A stretch of 64,000 nucleotides of DNA from Leptodactylus fallax. Taxonomy: Eukaryota; Chordata; Amphibia; Anura; Leptodactylidae. The stretch is from positions 348,501 through 412,500 of the forward strand of contig CAMRHE010000323.1 in the NCBI GenBank assembly GCA_947044405.1, written 5' to 3'. The position numbers and the translations under genes are program-made. Below, piece by piece: positions 22,256 through 34,788 of the stretch. Numbering within the stretch: the stretch's first letter is position 1; each line of letters begins with the position of its first letter. The notes under the pieces are model-generated. The model was not told the origin of the DNA. It worked only from the letters and a program-made list of their open reading frames with translations, and searched no databases.

Positions 22256-22640
22256 AGAACCCCTCAATATTCGTTTGGGTTCAGCCAGCTCGGGTCCCTA
22301 ATTCGTTTCACGTCGGACAAGTTCCCACACTTTAAATTGGCTTAAAACAGGGCTACTAGAAAATCCTGGCGCTCCTATGGGCCAATCACAGGAGAGCCAA
22401 TGCTGCTATTTAATAGTGGCAGTGGCTCCTCTGTGATAGAGGGACCATCAATGACAGCAGTGGTGGTCCTGCTGTCAACTATCCCTGTGCTGGGATACTA
22501 TAATGTCACAGCACAGGGATAATATAAAAAAAATGGTGGCAGTGGGTGAGAAAAAAAGAAATCATAGTGGAGATGCCACCAGTACTGCCGACGTTGGCCC
22601 CACTATGAACAGACACTTTGGCCAATTGAATTTAGCATCA
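22256..22640 (+). repeat. Dispersed repeat B, long copy
   Basis: It begins AGAGATGGGAGAACCCCTCA, continues TTCGTTTGGGTTCAG, TTTAAATTGGCTTAAAACA, and has an interior with AATGTCACAGCACAGGGATA. Related 5' parts occur at 31515-31600, 35705-35812 and 41235-41440. This is one of the commonest non-coding families in the window. Confidence 0.65.
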
Positions 22641-23856
22641 AAGCACCTGTTCTGGTGCTAAATGGACCAATCATAGGAGAACCGCTGACACTATTGAATT
22701 CAACTAAAGTCTTGAGGGGTGTTAGGGGTGCTGCAGCAGTATCTCAGATACTTGAAAAGGATACAGCTTTAGTACCCGCAACTGCGATGATCAAGAATAC
22801 GGTGGTCAGCAGCGCAGCGCCTGGCATGCAAACAATACTGGGAACTGTGTGCTAACAGGGTGCTGGTTTGGCTAGTTAAGAGGTCATAGATGTGGATTAG
22901 AAGGCGTACCATGTCTCTTTAGGGAGATATTACCCCCTAAGAGTTACGAATAGGCAACTAAATGTTTACATAATAACATAGAAGTCCGGTCTAGCCCATG
23001 GACAACTCACTGGCTTATATTTAATAGTAATTTTTGAGTCTTGCAGATATATCCACTAATACTGAAATTATACTTTACCAAAAAGAATAAATGGAAGTGT
23101 GATGGATCTTTTATCTGTTTCGTGAACACATTGAACATGTGGTGGTGAAAGTCCCTACTGGTATGGTTGTTATTCCTGGCCTTCGATGTATCCTGTTCCC
23201 TCCATGAACCTCCTTCTTAGTTAAATTGTATTTTTTGCTCAAACAAAAGTAGAGAGTAGGTTCAGACCCCCACCGAAGGTTACACTGCTTTGTGATTGCT
23301 AAGTTGTTATATCAATCGGCAGGAAAGGCAAAATAAAACACAACCGGCAATTACCCCATGTGGGGAAGAATTTCTTTTTAGTTCTTCTTTAGAATCTCTA
23401 GGTTCCATTACCAGTAAATTTTATTCAAAAGCTACTGATTCATTTTCTCTTGATGCTTTCCCACAGGATCCATTAAAGCTTGGTTTCTATGTAAAGTATC
23501 CTAAAACTTTAGACAATGAACCTTTTACTCCCGTGTATAGAGTGGCTTTTATCATAAAGAAAGATTCCAAAAATATTCAAGTTCTTTTGGTGTCTATAAC
23601 CAAGATATATCGGTAAATGGTGACTATGCGGGGAGCACCTGAGAAACCCTTCACCAGATCTTGGAATAAACAATTTCCACCAATTTCTATGCACGTTTAC
23701 TATGGCCAAGGGGTTGGCCACTAATTCTATTATTATTAATTTTCTAATGTTAATTCCATAACTTACCAACACGGCCGTATTATAGGTAGAGCACATGGAC
23801 AAAGAAAACCTTGGAAACTTAGGGGCCTCCACTATACATCCTCCCTTATTGACTTG
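22641..23856. other. No gene recognised
   Basis: About 1.2 kb. The largest frames (106 codons plus at 23296-23616; 169 codons minus at 23509-24018) overlap on opposite strands, and the latter runs into the Tc1-derived MITE. Neither has a recognisable domain. Confidence 0.45.
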
Positions 23857-24305
23857 GCACAGTAAGAATGCTTTCAGAAATAGAAGGGTTAATAGTGTAT
23901 TTTTGTCAATTATCAAAATTAAGTGAATGAAGAAAAGAGAAATGTAAATCCCACCAATATTCGGTGTGACCTTTGCCCTTTGGAGGAGGAGTCCTGGAAG
24001 TGATGATCCGGCCCCCACAGATATAGCCCTGATCTCATCATCTAGTCTGTCTGGGATAACGTGAAGAGACAGAAGGATTGGAGCAAGCCTACATCCACAG
24101 AAGATCTGTGCTTAGTTCTCCAAGATGGCGGCGGGAACAACCTCCCTGCCGAGTTCTGCCAAACACTGTCTGCAAGTACCGAGAAGAACTGATGGAAGGC
24201 AAAGGCCAAAGGTCACACCGAATATTGATGGGATTTACATTTCTCTTTTCTTCATTCACTTCATTTTGTTTATTGGCAAAATAAACTAATAACACTTCTT
24301 CAACA
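23857..24305. mobile_element. Tc1-derived MITE, family C
   Basis: Two arms face each other. The left has AAGTGAATGAAGAAAAGAGA followed by AAATCCCACCAATATTCGG; the right has CCGAATATTGATGGGATTTA followed by TCTCTTTTCTTCATTCACTT. Between them, a degenerate transposase C-terminus can be read on the plus strand (STEDLCLVLQ, NNLPAEFCQ-type, GHTEY). The left flank GCACAGTAAGAATGCTTTCA belongs to a widespread vertebrate Tc1 family whose outer end is CAGTACTGTGCAAAAG. Copies are at 43068-43512 and 47495-48490. The outermost termini are missing here. Confidence 0.75.
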
Positions 24306-24429
24306 GGAAGGATTTGTTGGAACAGACTGAACCTTTCTCAATGTGAATGTAATAATGATATATGGAAGTGATTACAATATTAGACTGAAATAAGAAGTTT
24401 AATAGGGAAAACTGTACAACTGAGCAGAT

Positions 24430-24930
24430 TCTCTAAGACCCTGTTGGGCAACCTCTAACCTGAATACAAGAAGAGCTACAGTTGAACATGAATGTATACA
24501 ATTTCCATATGGTGTATTGCACCATATGCAGCACAATTGCCCACAGTTGTTGCAGCTGAGCCTGTAAACCCTGCACAATTGCAGGTTGCCTAAACTGGTC
24601 CCATAAATACCCGATTGGTGATAAGTCTGGTGACTGGGCAAGACAAAGAAGTGTTGTAATCTGGTGGAGACATTTCTGGAAACCCTTGCTGTGTATGAGC
24701 AAGCATTATCCTGCTAAAAAAGGCCAGTTGTCCACCCTGCTATGAGTGGTAACATATGTGGCCGCAGGATGTCCTGTACGTATCATTGAGTTGTTAGCTC
24801 AACCATCCCGACCATCATTGGATCCTAAACAGAACCCAGATTCATCATTAAAGACAATAAGGTTCCAGTCTGTAGCAGTCCAGGTTTCCAGGGGTTTCCA
24901 GGCACCAGTTTTGTCTGGATAGTGGATAAG
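24430..24930 (-). pseudogene. Decayed Tc1-like transposase (family D)
   Basis: The minus strand retains catalytic-domain pieces of another Tc1-like transposase in several frames: TATDWNLIVFNDESGFCLG near 24840-24890 with the first catalytic Asp, then AQSPDLSPIGYLWDQF near 24580-24640, where the catalytic Glu of SPIE is replaced by Gly, then LQAQLQQLW and SCIQVRG near the C-terminus. The middle DNARPH-type Asp box is not readable. Stops and frameshifts interrupt the rest and no DNA-binding domain or clear inverted repeats remain. It is much older than copies A and B and of a different family. Confidence 0.75.
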
Positions 24931-25975
24931 GAAACTGTAGGAGCTGCTCATGGTTGGTTGATCAAATGATCCTCTCTAATGGTGGTCTATCTGGGCCTTC
25001 TGAAACCAGTTTGCTCTACTGCATGCCCTCACATAAACACTGCCCCAAATGCCTCCTAACAGCTAGGTCTGAATGGCCAAGATGGCGGAAAATTCATCAA
25101 AATGACCATTTTGCTTCTGTTGGTCCAATGGTGCACTCCCTCTCAAAGTCTTTGAGTTCATCGTAGAGACATGTCTAGCAGTCAACGTCAAATCACCAAA
25201 AGGTAAAGTACATTACCCAAAAGTAGCCCCTTAGAGCTTTTTGTAGGGCAGAGTGAAAACCTACTTACCCCCTCTTGTAGCAAAACATCTGCTTGAGACA
25301 TAACTGAAGGAGTTTTGTAGAAATCAGACACTCTTATCTGGCCATGTTATTTGTTTGTCAATTATTGTATTTTCGACAGAATTCTTGCTTTGTAGCATTT
25401 TTTTCCACACCTCCCTAAAACCTTTACAACAGTACTGTATATTGAGGGGCGGCTTTATCAGGGGCAATGCATCTTTGTGTACAAATCCATTAGTTACAAG
25501 AAATAAAGTAATGAGTACAGAAAGGTCACTGTTTTAATGGGGAAACCAAGCTGATCAATAAAGAGAGAGAAGATGAGAGTAGAGCCCCGGGGTATAGAAC
25601 ATGGTGAATGATCCATCATGCTCGGCCTTAATGTGTCTTCTTTAGTGTACTCTCTCTTTCATGTCTATGACTGCAAAGCTCGAATAAAGTCATTATGGAT
25701 CGTAACAAAACTCCCCACTGACTTCAGAAGAGTAAAAGCATCAACAACGTTCCCCAGTGTGAGCTGTCTGTCTGGACAGTGTTGGCTTTTCCTTCTGTCT
25801 CTATACAATCAAAACAGCCATTGATGTGCGGAACACACTAGTCTATGTGGATGTTCAAAGGATCACACGATTTGGGGATCTTCTTCTAAAATCTTGACAT
25901 AAGCATCAACATCGTATAGAATCTGGTTCTGAAACATCTAAAGATATAATAAACCAGAGAGCACATATATTACTT
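24931..25975. other. Unassigned, with a Tc1 family C end
   Basis: Mostly unrecognised. At 25370-25437 the modules CTTGCTTTGTAGCATTTTTT, CCACACCTCCCTAAAAC and CAGTACTG match the right terminus of the Tc1 family whose MITEs lie at 23857 and 47495. Confidence 0.55.
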
Positions 25976-26300
25976 AAAGGGGTTGTCCATTCTAGGGGTT
26001 TCAGGAGTCATCTGTGGAGGAACACAATTGATTTCCAAACAGCTCCACCACTGGAGAACAGAAGTATTGCACAGTTCCCATGGAATCTATGGGTGGTTCT
26101 TGTAATACATGGACATGCCGGGTCCTCCAGACTTGAACTTTGTAGCAGCTCTGGTAAGAAGATGGTCCTCAAAGTAAGAATTCCCTTAAAGGGGTTGTCC
26201 AGGATAAAAAAATGTTATATTAGGCCAGGGAAGGTCAAAAAAAAAAAAAAAAAATACCTGTTCTAGGTGCTCCAGTGTCTCCCAGTGCAGTCCGATCCTG
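25976..26300. repeat. Two T2-like MITE left ends
   Basis: TTAAAGGGGTTGTCCATTC at about 25976 and TTAAAGGGGTTGTCCAGGAT at about 26188 are left termini of the TTAAAGGGG subfamily. The second continues like the 51445 element (poly-A run, ACCTGTTC, GTGCTCCAGTGTCTCCCAG). No matching right ends were found, so both are partial. Confidence 0.65.
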
Positions 26301-27232
26301 TTGCGTCCGTGTTTTCTTCCAGTAGAAGAGGCCACTGAGTGGGACGCGGGATGTCACAGCCAACTATCCAGGTCACGATCAGTTAGTTGGGTATAAGGCA
26401 AAGATTAAAGAAAATTGATGATCATTGCTCCCATCCCTGGGGTAAGAAGGTCCCAAGATGCCAAGGTTAAGGAACTGAGAAGGTAAGATATATCCAAAAA
26501 AGATGCATAGAGGAGTCACACAATTCCAGGTAAAGGGTATTATTAGAGTACCCCATTTTTATGGGAATGGCACATGAGACCCCAAAAACAAAGCAGGTGT
26601 GGTGGCCAAGACTGAAGAATTTTGGCAAAATAAGGGCATTATTACAAAAGTAAGGGGGGTGAAACATCAAATATTCTAAAGTTGTAACAGAAAAAAATTA
26701 GTCAAAAACATTTCAAAAATTGCAATGCAACCATTTGAAGCAGAAGAGCAATTCTGGATTATAAAAAAGCCAGGGCAGAGAGAATAATACAATGATACTT
26801 ACCATGCAAAACAACATTTTTTGCCTCATGGCTGTTGTCTGGGTTGTTAAAAAAAGTTATGGCTATGCAAAAAATCTGATTTCCAAGGGAAAAAAATGAG
26901 CTTGAAAACCAGATATTAGCACAAATATTCTAATAATAAAAATATATAAAAAATCCATCATCATTTTAAGACCTGGTGTACAGCTGCCCATAGACACTGA
27001 GAATAACCATGACTGATAGTAATGAAACTAAATAAATATGTCCCAGCAGTCAGAGCAGATAAAGGAAAGGATTTACTAAAATTAAGGAATAAGACCTAAA
27101 GTGGAGTGGAAATTATGATAGACATTCAATCATTGCTTTGGAGCATGATGTTGACCCCATACCTGTGCTAGGCGTTGTCTGTTTGGAGAGCAGATGTCAG
27201 AATGATCAGCTGATCATCCCCAGTCCTGCTCT
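26301..27232. other. No gene seen
   Basis: AT-rich non-coding sequence with no recognised family. It leads into the 31-bp minisatellite. Confidence 0.5.
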
Positions 27233-27935
27233 AAGTACAGGGATCATAAACACAATGATGTCATAGTACAGAGATAACACACACAGTGATGTCACAGTAC
27301 AGGGATAATATACACAGTGATGTCACATTACAGGGATAATACACACCGTGATGTCACAGCACAGGGATAATATACACAGTGATGTCACACTACAGGGATA
27401 ATAAACACAGTGATGTCACAGTACAGGGATAATACACACAGTGATGTCACAGTACAGGGATAATTCACACAGTGATGTCACAATACAGGGATAATACACA
27501 CAGTGATGTCACAGTACAGGGATAATAAACACAGTGATGTCACAGTACAGGGGTAATACACACAGTGATGTCACAGTGAAGGGTAATGCACATAGTAATG
27601 TCACAGTACAGGGATAAGGCACACAGTGATGTCACAGTACAGAAATAATAAATAGTGATGTCACAGTACAGAGGTAATATACACAGTGATGTCACAGTAC
27701 AGGGATAAAAACACAGTGAAAGTCACAGTACAGAGATAATACACACAGTGATGTCACAGTAAAGGGATAATATACACAGTGATGTCACAGTACAGGGATA
27801 ATACACACAGTGATGTCACAGTACAGAGATAATGAACACAGTGATGTCACAAAAATTGATAATACACACAGTGATGTAACAGTACAGGGATAATACACAC
27901 AGTGATGTCACAGTGCAGGGCTAATGCACAGCATG
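27233..27935. repeat. 31-bp minisatellite
   Basis: About 22 copies of a unit of about 31 bp, ACACAGTGATGTCACAGTAC then AGGGATAATAC, with small length variation. Each copy holds TGATGTCA, one base from the CRE/ATF palindrome TGACGTCA. Copies at both edges are more diverged. The unit resembles the interior of dispersed repeat B (AATGTCACAGCACAGGGATA at about 22504-22523). Confidence 0.93.
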
Positions 27936-28982
27936 ATTTTATAGCACAAATGGTTACCATGTACTCTACCTGTGACCTCACAGCACAATAGTGATGTCAC
28001 ATGACAGGAATAATAATAAAAAAAATAATTTCACAGAGAAAAGATTATGTACACATGAGGGGTAAATGTGTGGATTCAGAGTAAAGATAAAAACTAGAAT
28101 GGGGCCCTTTCAATTTTTCATGCCCTTCCTGCCTAGCTGACCTTATGTGGGCCCTTTTAATTGTTGGGCCCCATAGCAGCTCTTATATCTTCTCCTATGT
28201 CTGCCTATTGGAAAAGGGGTTAATATTTTCAGATGTCTTATCTGGCTGTGCAAGTGCCCTATAGGAGGAACACTGAAGAGGTATTGAAGAGGAAACTGTA
28301 AACCACAAATTTAGTTCACATGGAATTGGAGAGGGCTGGGATTACTGGAGCTCGGATCCAAATCACTGAAAGCATATGGAGTAAGAAATGTTTTCATTCA
28401 GCCTTTCTGTCTGAATGAGAACTTTAAATATCAGAAATGAATGATTACCGCAAAGAAGGAAAAGTCACCTTTGGATTCCACCCAAGTGCAGATATTGAAC
28501 AGACTCACCTTCTCTTGTATAAAGTGTATCTCTTTCCTTAAAGTGGTTACCACAGCTAGCGGTTCACTCACCGGCCAAACCACATCATATTTCTGAACAG
28601 TACGCTATCCTGACACTACAAAAGCCTTATAAGCCCTTGTTTCTGCCTGAGGAACAAAATGTCACAAAACAATGGAGCATTATTTACATCCCAAGAGATT
28701 TTATAGTCAAATATTTGATTCACTGAATAATGAAAAGCCTATCGAAAAATAAAAATTGGATAACAAATCCCATCTAAAGGGGAAGACCCATAAATTTCCT
28801 ATGTTACAATATATATTTGAACCAAATAGGTTCATGTAGGTCCTATGGCCAACATGGTGGTTGACCACCCTGGATAGAAAGACATCCTCCTATTTATTGT
28901 ACATAGAAGGTAACATTTTTGAATTTCTACTTGAAAATGGAGGCTAAAATTTTTGAATTATCCAAAGTGCTCAAAGTGTTCC
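27936..28982. other. No gene seen
   Basis: About 1 kb of non-coding sequence without a recognised repeat. Confidence 0.5.
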
Positions 28983-29370
28983 TTACATTGGCAGGGGTGT
29001 AACTAAAGAGAGGCCCAGGTGCAAAAGCTTCGCTTGGACTGCCAAGCTCAGCTTATCCTTACAACCATCAGCCACCTCCCATCCATACATTGTAGCAGTA
29101 TTTACATTTCCCATTCCTTTTGTATTTGACCCAGAATGCCATGAAAACTTCTTCATAACTTGTCTACGTATCGAAGCATCCAAGTTTCCCATCATTCTCA
29201 TATAATTTTGTGCCACAGCCTCCCCCACAGAATCTCCCCTTGATTGTATGCTGCTGACCATCAGCCATTTTTCAACAAAATGTTTAATTTTGTTCTTTCT
29301 GACAGTGGAAGGCTGCGTATCATAAATCTTTCACTCCAGTGCACCAGAGGGCAGGGATAATATATTTACT
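28983..29370. repeat. Dispersed repeat E
   Basis: Shares ordered modules with 56580-56770: CCATCCATACATTGTAGCAG, TTTACATTTCCCATTCCTTT, TTTCTGACAGTGGAAGG and a TTCACTCCAGTGCAC end. The copy here has an extra internal segment. No coding capacity is evident; the 92-codon minus frame at 28983-29261 is open by chance. Confidence 0.6.
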
Positions 29371-30849
29371 ATGCACAGACTGACGGCCATCAAAGAGAAT
29401 CAGAAAGGAGTCCAAAAAAGTTTATCCAGGCCTAGTGTGTTGAGGATGACCTGTGGGCCCCCATGGCTTCTGGGCCTGGTTACAACTGTGACCCCTGTGA
29501 CCCTTATAGTTATACTAGTGGGGTACCTGAGCTCTGGTGTTCTGAAAGTGATATACATCTCATCTCAAAGTCCGCATGCAATAGCATCAGACAGGGTGAT
29601 CAGGCAAGAAAACCATATAACATCCAAAGACACTCCTGCCGAATATGAACAACTTTGGTTGTTGCAACCAGATCACACTTTCTAACCTGCAGGAAAATGA
29701 ACCTCCAACCCAAGAGAATCTCTTAATTTTGGTGGATTGACAATGAATTTCTCAAATATACAATTTAAATTGTAGGTATCATGTCTTATTCTTCATCTGG
29801 AACCTTTAGCTTCCTTGAAAGGAATCATCATCGAAGATGCCAAGCCACTTGGCATGTAGATCAGTTGCCTAATGCCACCACTCAAAGGGCACAAACATGT
29901 CGCCAAGGTGGTGACATCTTAAACATTAACAAAAGAAGAACAACTGAATCAACAATATAAAATCACATTGTGGAATCAAAAGGGTCAGGGTGAGCAGGTG
30001 TTCTGATTTCAGAGGATGGTCAGAAGGTACGGGCACAGAACATGTCACACCATTGAACATGGCTACAATGGGTTAAAGGACGAAGAGGTTTTCTGATCTT
30101 CACCACTACAGTAGACTAAGGCCAGTCCTACAGTTAATACACCACGTTTGACCTCATGAAAACAACAGTAGTCCTCATTACTGTTGACCTCCCATGACAA
30201 AACTTGTTGTCCATTGAAGATACTTGTCATGGAATGCCAACAAATGAATTTGTTTCAAAAGAAAATTAGAATTTTGATTTTCTAAAGCAAAGGTCGACAG
30301 TCTGCTCGAACTGTATCTGTACCAATTTCTCTGTAAAATAAAGGTTCCTTTCATCAAAAACTATATTAAATTCTCTGCCTATTAAGTATGAAGCAAAGTT
30401 GAAGTTTTCAGGTAACTTGGTCCAAATTTTAGAATTTTACATTAATTGGAAGTGATTTTTTTAATTTTAATTTTTATCCATTTTGGAAATATTTCAACCA
30501 TACTCAAGTAAATTCTACAATTGTTGATTCAGGTGAACTTGCCATGGTCTGGCTTTTGGTCGTATTTTTTGAAGGATGTGGTTGCATTTCTGGATTTTTC
30601 TTCTGCAGTAGGGCTCCCCGAAAGTTATTTAGGTCATATTTATTTATACTGGTTTGGAGAAAAAGAAAATGAATTGAAAATTTTTTATATTAGGCTAAAA
30701 TAAAAGACTGCATGGAAGGGTATTGAAAAAGGAACCTTGAAGAATTACTTGTCTTCAAAATTTCATTGTTTTCCAGTTGTATGTATCATAAGATGAAGGG
30801 TTTATTTAGCCAGAAAAAAAATGGTTTCAGTGGGCTCAGAGTGGGTTAA
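29371..30849. other. No gene recognised
   Basis: About 1.5 kb, AT-rich, with scattered short frames. The overlapping plus frames at 29371-29685 and 29463-29648 have no known motif. Confidence 0.5.
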
Positions 30850-31090
30850 AAAAAATTAAGGAAGCTATACTTACCTAAGTGATCCCAAGCTGGTACCATT
30901 CCAACACCATTCCAGATCCCCACTAGTCTTGACTTCCTAGTCTTGCACTGCCAATCACTGGATGAGGTGGGCCTCCACTGCGTCCAATGATTGGCTGAGC
31001 AGGAATTTCCAGATTTTTCCTATGTTTCGAGTAGAGCACCGGGAACCTGGGAAGGATCTAAAAAGGGAGTGGCAGGGGTGAGGTGAGTTG
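30850..31090. repeat. MITE-like repeat related to 38290-38590
   Basis: Shares CCATTCCAACACC, CTTACC-type and GGATC-CTAGTCTTGACTTCC modules with the hairpin repeat at 38290-38590, but without that copy's perfect stem. Confidence 0.5.
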
Positions 31091-31514
31091 AGTATTGGTT
31101 CTATTATTTTTTAGCCCACTCTCTGCCACCTATTTCTTTTGGTTCCTACTCTTCCCTGGAAAGATAAATTATGGATTTCATCTTCACGGAATTTTTGAGC
31201 TTAAAATAACAAATTGGTACAAACCTGTAGGTTTATGCTCTTACGTCTAGATGTGGTCAGCTTTTGTGGGTGCCTGGTGACTGGCTCTATTCAATTGCTC
31301 CCTATAAAGTGAAGAAAACTTTCTAAAGTCATAGTTTTTGCCAAGCATAAGCTGCCAATTCTCTACCTGGCATATGACGGGACAACGGCTTTCAGACAGG
31401 TCTGGCCTCTAAGCCAAAGTCAATTTCCTAACTAACTTGTAAACTTACAAACTGGATTCTCTGAACATAAATAATCACTAGTATAGTGGAATAAATGGTG
31501 GATTTTACATTTTA

Positions 31515-31860
31515 CATTGGCTAGAGAAGGGCGAACTGATTCATACCGTGGTGGTTTCGACTTGCTATTCCAAATAGTTTTTTCACAAAACCATACAAAT
31601 GGAGATTCATCTCTTCAGGCCCTGGAGTATAATAGGTGGAGGCCCAGGGGAGGTGGCAAAAATAAAAACAAACATTAATCTTCACCTACCCTTACCTCTT
31701 TTGGGCCTACTAACGGCATCCCAGGGTCACCGCTGAGGCCTATGATTGGGCCACCATCTTTGACATGAGCATGCCATGCATCATGATGTCATCAAGAGAG
31801 TGCTGGACACCGTTAGTAGGCCCAAATTGCTTTTCTGCTCAGCTATTCTCGGAAGTCCTA
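31515..31860. repeat. Dispersed repeat B copy
   Basis: It begins AGAGAAGGGCGAACTGATTC and contains TCTTCAGGCCCTGGAGTATA and GGTGGAGGCCCAGGGGAGGT, matching 18880-18930 and 59826-59880. Confidence 0.6.
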
Positions 31861-31894
31861 TAGAAATGAATGGAGAGAGCTGCGCATGCACGGC

Positions 31895-32170
31895 ATGGTT
31901 GATAAAGTTGGATAAAGACACAAGTCCATCTAGTCCAACCTATAAACCTACCAAGTTGATCCGGAGGAAGGCAAAAAAAACCCCATGAGGTGGAAGCCAA
32001 TTGCCCCATCAGAGTTAAAAATTCCTTCCCATGTACAAATATGGCAATTGGACTAAATCCCTGTATCAATATTCTATGCCAAAATTCTAGTTCCCATAAC
32101 CTGTGATATTTTTACTTTCGAGAAAGTCATCCAGATCCCTCTTGAATTAGTGGTTCCTGCAAGAGGATAT
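31895..32170 (-). repeat. Dispersed repeat D, minus orientation
   Basis: On the plus strand it has ACACAAGTCCATCTAGTCCA, CAAGTTGATCCGGAGGAAGG and TTCCCATAACCTGTGATATT. These are the complements of the modules at 18592-18790 and 19200-19340, in uninterrupted order. It shows what the undisrupted element looks like. Confidence 0.7.
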
Positions 32171-32181
32171 ACTGTTACTAT

Positions 32182-32502
32182 TTAAAGAGAAGGTATCACC
32201 TCTCCCCCTCCCAGCATAGTGACCTCAGGACAGGTGACAGAGCATGCCCACAACACTCTCCGATAGCACACAATGAGTCATCTCCAGACTATACGTTCGT
32301 ATGGTCCATGTGACTGCTGTAAAGCATATCTTTGCTGTTAAAAGCTCCTCAGCCAAGATGGCCGCCTACATAGTCACATGCAGATAATAGAATAAAAGAA
32401 TATTTACAGTCAGGGCATAAAAGCAGGTTAGAAAAAAAATGAATGTGTCAGTATTAGCTTCAATTATTAAAAAGAAAAAAAAAAATGATACAATCCCTTT
32501 AA
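32182..32502. mobile_element. T2-type MITE, TTAAAG...CTTTAA
   Basis: A 321-bp segment starting TTAAAGAGAAGGTATCACC and ending TGATACAATCCCTTTAA: imperfect inverted ends with TTAA at both boundaries. A related interior and right end (ATGCTGTAAAGC, GATACAATCCCTTTA) appear at 44770-45005. Confidence 0.7.
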
Positions 32503-33883
32503 ATTTATATCTATGCAGAGGATTTGGAGCTTAGTATTAAAAAAAAATCTAAAAATATGTTTTAGGATAAACATTCATTTTAATACAGTTGGGAGTGATT
32601 TGGGTTCTGAGATATTCTTCAGTATTGAATGGAGATATTGGTAGTAGCAGTGAAGTTGTAAAAAGTTTTCTCACCAAATATATCCCATATTTTCCATAGC
32701 CTTCTGCCTAATGTTAGTTATTTGTACAGTAATTTATTGCAGACTCACAGCTTTGCCGAATTTTTAGGATCTTGTAGACTAAACACGCAGCATAACATGT
32801 GTGCAAACCTATTAACCAGCCCTTTTACTGCGCTACAGTCCTGGCGCGTTACCACTGGGACCCCCGGCCGTCGTGTTTTACCTCGATTGCCCTCTTCTAC
32901 TTGATCAGTCACATTACGGTTTGATTGTTGTTACTTGATAGTGCTAATAAATATTCCTGTAAGTACATGAAGCAGACCATGAAATTATTCTCAGAATATT
33001 CCCTTAGAGGGCGGACATTGATTATATAGAAGTGGGAAGTTAACATCTTAATATCTAAAGTCTGTCGAGATTTACAGCAATGCTACTAGGAGAGAATTAG
33101 AATACCTCCCTGAAGGAATATGGGGCAATTCCATAGAAAATACATGAAATCAGAGGCATATGGAGGTACCCCGTAGAATTCTATGGGAGCTGTATGACAA
33201 CTCGGAGTCTGTACATATTAATATATGACCATGTGCATGAGCCCAGCGCTTCACGTGCATGACTACATTAGCCCTCCATGTTGTGTTGGTGTGATATCCA
33301 TGTCACACTTGCCAAAATTTTTGGGAGAATGGCTTGCGAAGAGCATTGTGAAAGACTTTGGGCATGGACATGCTCATATTGACAGGTCATTCCCTCTTTT
33401 GAGGCTTGGCACACCAGTTTTTCAAGATGTAGACAATCAATGTGCCAACCATATCCCTTATTGTGATATAACCGACACATAATGTTCCACTTCCCATATG
33501 AAAAGAAGATATTTGCCCTCCGGGACTCTGGAAGGTCACCCTTCTTTTCGGGAGCCACTAGATTTCCGTGCCACCTTATCACACTGTCTTATCATACTAT
33601 TGTTTTGCCATGCTCCATTGGATTGGCATACAAGTCATTGGTGTACTTATTAGTGACTGCCGTACCGATGCATCAGTAGGTCAGAAAGGGTAAAAATAGT
33701 CAGTATTCTCTGCTGTGTTCATGCTCTACTTATATGGAAGCAAACTGGAAATGGTATACTATGGCCTTCAGCTTGGTTTTCTGTGTTTGCCCCAATAATT
33801 TCCAAAAAGCCTAACTTGTTTGGTCTTTTCACTTGTTGTTATGTGAGGTCTTGTTTTTTTGCAACTGTTTATTTTCAGTTTTC
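32503..33883. other. No gene recognised
   Basis: About 1.4 kb. Two open frames of 85 and 104 codons overlap on opposite strands at 33225-33582 without any domain I know. Confidence 0.5.
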
Positions 33884-34242
33884 ATAGGGGTTGGCCAAGA
33901 ATTTTTTTTATGGTCTATCCATTGACTTCAATGGGAGCTAAGCTGCAGTACCGACTTCCGACCCTATACAGGGACTGGAGCCTATACTATACACAGTACA
34001 GAGCCAGAAGTAGTTTAGCTCCATGCCTTATATAGCGGCCAGGCACTTCAATAGGAGCTGAACTTCAGTAGTGGTTCCTAGCCACTATACAAGGACCGGA
34101 GCCAACTACTTCTGTCTCCATGTTGTGTATAGTACAAGTGTCGGAAGTGGGCCCGTACAGCTTATCCATGCAGGAGCCACCTGCCGGCTCCCACCTATCA
34201 GATATGGATAGGCCATTAAAAAAATATCTAGCCAACCCCTAT
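33884..34242. mobile_element. MITE-like element with GGGGTTGGC ends
   Basis: A 359-bp segment starting ATAGGGGTTGGCCAAGA and ending TCTAGCCAACCCCTAT, giving terminal inverted repeats of about 15 bp. The second layer GGTCTATCC near the left end pairs with GGATAGGCC near the right. The interior has CAATGGGAGCTAAGCTGCAG, shared with 58240-58270. Confidence 0.7.
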
Positions 34243-34675
34243 AATTATAGTTTAGAGTAGTGCAAACATACTGATGGGTCTGATGAACAGGGCGCCCACT
34301 AAAGCTATAGATTGTTACATCACAAAGGTTAAAGTGGTTGTCCAAGATTTGCAAAAACTGGGAGCAGGCAAGGTATGGTGTATAATAACAAAATAGGCAG
34401 CACTCACCATTAACATCACATTTCGGATCCTCTCTGCCAGTCTTTTTTACAGGGTAGCAGCATTGAGGCCATGTTGACTGCCTCAGCCAATCATTGGCTG
34501 TCTACTTTTGAGGTCAGTGTTGGCTTTAGGGGTCACAGAAGGACTAAAAAGGCGTCAAGTGATTCAAAAATTAAGTCATGTCTTTTTTTGTTACTTTACA
34601 CCATCAGTTTCCTGTGTAGGGGATGGTATAAAACCCCTTTAAGTGGCCAATATCTGAATTTCCTCCAGTCCCCAG
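34243..34675. other. No gene seen
   Basis: Contains a T2-like AAGTGGTTGTCCAAGATTTG at about 34331 and ACCCCTTTAAG at about 34633, which may mark the two ends of a diverged MITE. Nothing coding. Confidence 0.45.
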
Positions 34676-34736
34676 AATTGTACAGTGCTGCGGAATATGT
34701 TGGCGCTATATAAATAAAATTTATTATTATTATTAA
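34676..34736 (+). repeat. SINE/L2 3' tail only
   Basis: TACAGTGCTGCGGAATATGT followed by TGGCGCTATATAAATAAAAT and (ATT)n is the 3' end of the family at 21175-21437, with the rest absent. It is consistent with a severely 5'-truncated insertion. Confidence 0.75.
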
Positions 34737-34788
34737 CTGCCCAAAGGTGCTGGTGCTCAGTCATAACTGCCCCCGAAGATCATGCTAT

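Noticed and set aside
23509..24018. 169-codon minus frame
   Set aside because: It overlaps a 106-codon frame on the other strand and runs into the inverted repeat of a Tc1-derived MITE. No domain is recognised.
27233..27935. Regularly spaced repeats that could suggest a CRISPR array
   Set aside because: There are no unique spacers; the whole 31-bp unit repeats. The genome is vertebrate and no cas-like gene is present.
33225..33582. Opposing frames of 85 and 104 codons
   Set aside because: Both strands are open over the same bases and neither has a recognisable domain, so chance is the simplest explanation.
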